The notes under the pieces: generated by a model
Told to the model about the DNA's origin: nothing
Database searches by the model: none
The model's input: the letters and a program-made list of their open reading frames with translations, nothing else
In this document: one piece after another, positions 5,734-7,728 of the stretch
How positions within the stretch are numbered: position 1 is the stretch's first letter
How the letters are laid out: the number at the start of each line of letters is the position of its first letter
Program-made: the position numbers and the translations under genes
Origin: Methanolinea sp. SDB
GTDB taxonomy: Archaea > Halobacteriota > Methanomicrobia > Methanomicrobiales > Methanospirillaceae
Assembly (NCBI GenBank): GCA_001412335.1
Contig: LKUF01000008.1
Location: 1 to 7,728, forward strand
Length of the DNA stretch: 7,728 nucleotides
Direction of reading: 5' to 3'

Positions 5734-6956
5734 AAGGCATGAGTCTTGGCCTGGATGAAGCATTGAGACTGACGCTTGCACGTATCAGACCGCTTCCCCC
5801 TGAATATGTTTCACTGGTTGACAGCATCGATCGTATAGCCGCATCGGATCTCTTCGCCCTGGTGGATTCTCCTTCCGTTGATACCTCCCGGAAAGACGGG
5901 TATGCGGTCATATCCGGCGACGTGGCCGGTGCAACATGCGATGATCCCGTTCGGTTGCGTGTGCTGGGAGTAATGGCTGCTGGATGCGAACAGGACATTT
6001 CCCTCATGCAGGGCACGGCCGTGAGAGTATTGACCGGGGCCCGAATACCCGGTGGGTCAAATGCCGTCGTATCCGACGAATTTGTGAAGGAGGATGTCGA
6101 CAAAATACTGGTGGAGAATGCTTCAGATCCACGGAATATCCTCCGCCGTGGAAAAGACGTGCTGGCTGGCAGATGTATCCTGAAGAAGGGCCAGCAGATA
6201 TCGCCCATAACCGCCGGGCTTCTCGCCATGTCAGGACATTGCAGGGTCCCTGTCTTTCAAAACCCGGTGGTGGGTATCCTTGGAACAGGCGATGAGATCC
6301 TTGCACCGGGCGAGCCGCTGTCAGACGGCAAGCTGTACTCGAGCAATATCATCACCCTTGCCTGCTGGTGCAGGAGATACCGGATGAAACCGACCCTCGC
6401 AATCGTCAAGGATGATCCCGGCGCCATGCAGAGTACATTGCAGGAAATCTCTGCGCACACCAATGCTATCCTCACAAGCGGAGGGGCATGGACCGGAGAT
6501 CGCGACCTGGTGGCACAAGCGCTCGGAGAACTCGGATGGGTGAAGGTGTTCCACCGGATCCGCATCGGGCCCGGAAAGGCGGTCGGGTTTGGATTACTCA
6601 ATGCAAAACCCGTATTCGTCCTGCCTGGCGGACCCCCTTCCAATATCATGGCGTTTCTCCAGGTTGCGCTGCCCGGGCTTCTTGCGTTGTCCGGCCACCC
6701 GGGCCCCGGGTTGCCCAGGATGAAAGCGAGGCTTGCCTCCGCACTCGAGGGCGGCGATCGCGAATGGACTGATTTCTTCTTCGGCACACTCACCTTCGAT
6801 GACGGAATTCCGTCCTTTTCTCCCGAGAAAAAAACCAGTCGCCTGTCCAGCATCGCCGACACAAACGCAATCGCATCCATACCCGAAGGGTATGATCGAC
6901 TGTCCGGGGGGTCGATCATCGAGGTGCAGGTACTGAACCAGTGTCATGTCACATGA
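5730..6956 (+). CDS. moeA: Molybdopterin molybdenumtransferase MoeA, divergent archaeal/anaerobe type
   Basis: MoeA inserts molybdate (or tungstate) into adenylylated molybdopterin, the last step of basic cofactor synthesis, in the cytoplasm. The protein has 408 residues from ATG 5730, the usual length, with domains in family order. The N-terminal part has DTSRKDGYAV with Asp56 and the TGARIPGGSNAVV stretch. The central MoCF-binding domain has LGTGDE (Asp188), SGGAWTGDRD (250-259) and GPGK (280-283). PGGPPSN (299-305) and a C-terminal beta domain follow. Several spots differ from the E. coli form as I recall it: Met before DGYAV is Lys55, SGGVSVG is SGGAWTG, KPGKP is GPGKA, and PGNPVS is PGGPPS. 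Both loop prolines and the catalytic-type aspartates are kept. The start rests on GAGGA at 5718; using ATG 5697 instead would add 11 residues. Methanogens need Mo/W cofactor for formylmethanofuran dehydrogenase and often formate dehydrogenase, which fits. Choice between Mo and W cannot be read. Confidence 0.93.
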   Translation: MKGMSLGLDEALRLTLARIRPLPPEYVSLVDSIDRIAASDLFALVDSPSVDTSRKDGYAVISGDVAGATCDDPVRLRVLGVMAAGCEQDISLMQGTAVRVLTGARIPGGSNAVVSDEFVKEDVDKILVENASDPRNILRRGKDVLAGRCILKKGQQISPITAGLLAMSGHCRVPVFQNPVVGILGTGDEILAPGEPLSDGKLYSSNIITLACWCRRYRMKPTLAIVKDDPGAMQSTLQEISAHTNAILTSGGAWTGDRDLVAQALGELGWVKVFHRIRIGPGKAVGFGLLNAKPVFVLPGGPPSNIMAFLQVALPGLLALSGHPGPGLPRMKARLASALEGGDREWTDFFFGTLTFDDGIPSFSPEKKTSRLSSIADTNAIASIPEGYDRLSGGSIIEVQVLNQCHVT

Positions 6957-7007
6957 TGCGTGAACCAGGAGGGATGGAACGAAACGAGACAGGATATTGT
7001 GAAAAGA

Positions 7008-7043
7008 TATGATTTTTGATACGTTCCCAAAATTATAAAATCA
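7008..7043. terminator. Candidate bidirectional terminator between convergent genes
   Basis: TGATTTT (7010-7016) and AAAATCA (7037-7043) form a perfect 7-bp AT-rich inverted repeat. It spans the gap after moeA and overlaps the stop of the minus-strand gene. Each strand presents a T-tract past its gene: GATTTTTGAT for moeA, and TTTTATAATTTT across the stop of the other. This is consistent with two-way termination, though the pairing is weak. Confidence 0.35.
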
Positions 7044-7473
7044 ATTCCAGGATCTCCGCAGCATCCCTCACAAACCCCGGGCATTTTTCTCTCGTGATGC
7101 CCACCCTCCGTGCCTCATGGAGCTGTTCCGGATCGGATAGGTCGTATCCAAGCAGTTTGGTACAGTTAATTGATCCATGCCTGTCCATGAATTCGACGAT
7201 AAACTTCTGCGTGACTTCAAACACCTTCTTTTTTGCATCCACATCTCCTGGATCGGTAATCCCGTGACAGAGCCCGATGACCATGAGGGCACCTGCGACC
7301 GCCCCGCATATGTTTCCCGTGTATCCGATCCCCGCCCCAAACGGGGTTGCAATCCTGGAGGCCGTATCCTTATCAAGCCCGAATCTTTCGCTGTACGCAC
7401 AGAATACGGCCGGAGAACAGAAAAATCCCTGTTCAAAGAGATCAACGGCTTCATCAGAAGGGGCTGGAGTCAT
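7033..7473 (-). CDS. C_GCAxxG_C_C family putative redox-active protein
   Basis: This is a small, probably cytoplasmic protein of 146 residues in the C_GCAxxG_C_C family, named for its cysteine pattern and thought to be redox-active or metal-binding. The exact reaction is not known. The pattern is present: Cys19 in GFFCSPAVF, Cys56 in the glycine-rich CGAVAGA core (56-62), Cys104 in INCTKLLGY and Cys131 in EKCPGFVRDAAEIL. Cys25 and Cys69 are additional. The frame is open upstream to an ATG at 7593, but those 40 residues look unlike the family and contain a TATA-like stretch. The ATG at 7473 has AAGGA about 7 nt upstream and puts the family domain at the N-terminus, so it was chosen. The gene is convergent with moeA. 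The family often neighbours transport or metal-cofactor genes in anaerobes; no function can be assigned from this. Confidence 0.85.
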   Translation of the reverse strand: MTPAPSDEAVDLFEQGFFCSPAVFCAYSERFGLDKDTASRIATPFGAGIGYTGNICGAVAGALMVIGLCHGITDPGDVDAKKKVFEVTQKFIVEFMDRHGSINCTKLLGYDLSDPEQLHEARRVGITREKCPGFVRDAAEILELIL

Positions 7474-7598
7474 TGGAGAGTCCTTGGTCTTTATCAGGGA
7501 TATTTTTGTCTGCCTCTCGAAAAAGACAGATGGGAATATGAAAAAAAGGCTCTTCGCTACCTGGCGTGTGCAGGATTGATGAACCTTATACATTTTGT

Positions 7599-7623
7599 GG
7601 GGGCTATCCGCCTATACGCCCCC
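7599..7623. repeat. GC-rich inverted repeat GGGGGC/GCCCCC
   Basis: GGGGGC (7599-7604) and GCCCCC (7618-7623) form a perfect 6-bp stem around a 13-nt loop, just upstream of the TATA-like stretch of the C_GCAxxG_C_C gene. It may be a regulator site or a transcript-end hairpin. No T-tract follows on the plus strand. Confidence 0.45.
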
Positions 7624-7670
7624 ATATGCGATGCCACGCCGTCGCCCCCGAAAATACCGCGAGGCTGATT

Positions 7671-7686
7671 CACAATCATAATTGTG
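7671..7686. repeat. Operator-like inverted repeat CACAAT-N4-ATTGTG
   Basis: CACAATCATAATTGTG is a perfect 6-bp dyad with a 4-bp spacer. A second, overlapping dyad (ATTG-TG-CAAT, 7681-7690) shares its right arm. The layout is like the binding site of a small helix-turn-helix dimer. It lies just before a possible plus-strand start at 7705, and also about 200 bp upstream of the minus-strand redox gene. Confidence 0.45.
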
Positions 7687-7704
7687 CAATTGGGTAAGAG
7701 TTAT

Positions 7705-7728
7705 GTGAGGACGCCCCGGCGGCGGTTG
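7705..7728 (+). CDS. Possible start of an arginine-rich protein running off the right edge
   Basis: From GTG 7705 the frame reads VRTPRRRL to the edge. Only eight codons are visible, with a weak GGTAAGAG upstream, so this is barely more than a hint. A separate 16-codon frame at 7631-7681 reads MPRRRPRKYREADSQS and then stops. Both resemble the basic N-termini of small archaeal DNA-binding proteins such as the DUF134 family, which is only an impression. The next few hundred bases to the right would settle it. Confidence 0.15.

Larger units (their letters stand above)
7474..7728. other. Right-edge non-coding stretch, upstream of the C_GCAxxG_C_C gene
   Basis: No supported gene was found in these 255 bp. 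Reading the minus strand, ATGTATAAGG around 7584-7593 resembles a TATA box that would start transcription near 7563, giving a leader of about 90 nt. AAAAATATCC near 7499-7508 is an alternative. Two inverted repeats lie here (listed separately), as does an arginine-rich possible gene start at the edge. A minus-strand frame is open for 38 codons from the edge to a TAG at 7612-7614, which could be the tail of a gene or chance. Confidence 0.4.

Noticed and set aside
5669..6919. Minus-strand frames of 186 and 220 codons opposite moeA
   Set aside because: Long frames opposite GC-rich coding DNA are common. Products are Ser/Pro/Arg-rich without motifs, whereas moeA is well conserved on the plus strand.
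6953..7012. 19-codon frame overlapping the moeA stop by ATGA, containing an internal AGGAGGG before a second ATG
   Set aside because: The strong purine stretch directly abuts the second ATG, too close for initiation, and the frame is too short to judge.
7612..7728. Minus-strand frame open for 38 codons from the right edge to a TAG
   Set aside because: An open stretch of this length is expected by chance fairly often. The peptide has no family resemblance, and its stop lies in the loop of the GC-rich dyad.

Overview
The window looks like chromosomal DNA of a methanogenic archaeon, most likely of the Methanomicrobiales type. This is an inference. It rests on AT-rich TATA-like boxes just upstream of genes, a mix of Shine-Dalgarno and apparently leaderless starts, a MoeA of the PGGPPS-bearing kind I associate with archaea and anaerobes, a small C_GCAxxG_C_C redox protein, and a membrane polyferredoxin. 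There are no rRNA, tRNA, CRISPR or transposon signatures. Six protein genes are well supported.

Left part (1-1636): two minus-strand genes. The first is a MscS-type mechanosensitive channel that runs off the left edge (start at 804, no stop inside the window). Upstream of it lies a single-domain universal stress protein (1005-1457). A 179-bp divergent intergenic region follows. It carries TATA-like boxes for both directions and a 9-13 bp inverted repeat whose arms are about 52 bp apart.

Middle (1637-5366): a 903-residue P-type ATPase on the plus strand. Its M4, M5 and M6 sequences match the Na+/K+-ATPase (type IIC) group rather than the Ca2+ pumps, but it lacks the M8 aspartate of the animal Na+ pump. 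A 247-bp gap with a candidate promoter leads to a NapH-like membrane protein with two CxxxCP motifs and two 4Fe-4S ferredoxin clusters.

Right part (5367-7728): a roughly 360-bp leader with a candidate terminator, palindromes and a doubtful 48-codon ORF that overlaps the next gene by ATGA. Then comes a divergent moeA (molybdopterin molybdotransferase). It is convergent with a minus-strand C_GCAxxG_C_C family gene, and an AT-rich inverted repeat lies between the two stops. The last 255 bp hold no supported gene but do contain two inverted repeats and an arginine-rich possible gene start at the edge.

Together, the left half reads as an ion-balance and stress group: an osmotic release valve, a stress protein and a cation pump. 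The right half reads as redox and molybdenum/tungsten cofactor functions. That the two halves act together is not shown by the sequence. The least ordinary items are the Na+/K+-pump-like ATPase with its altered ion-site residues, the inverted repeat shared by the stress-protein and pump promoters, the orphan polyferredoxin, and the unusual active-site motifs of MoeA.
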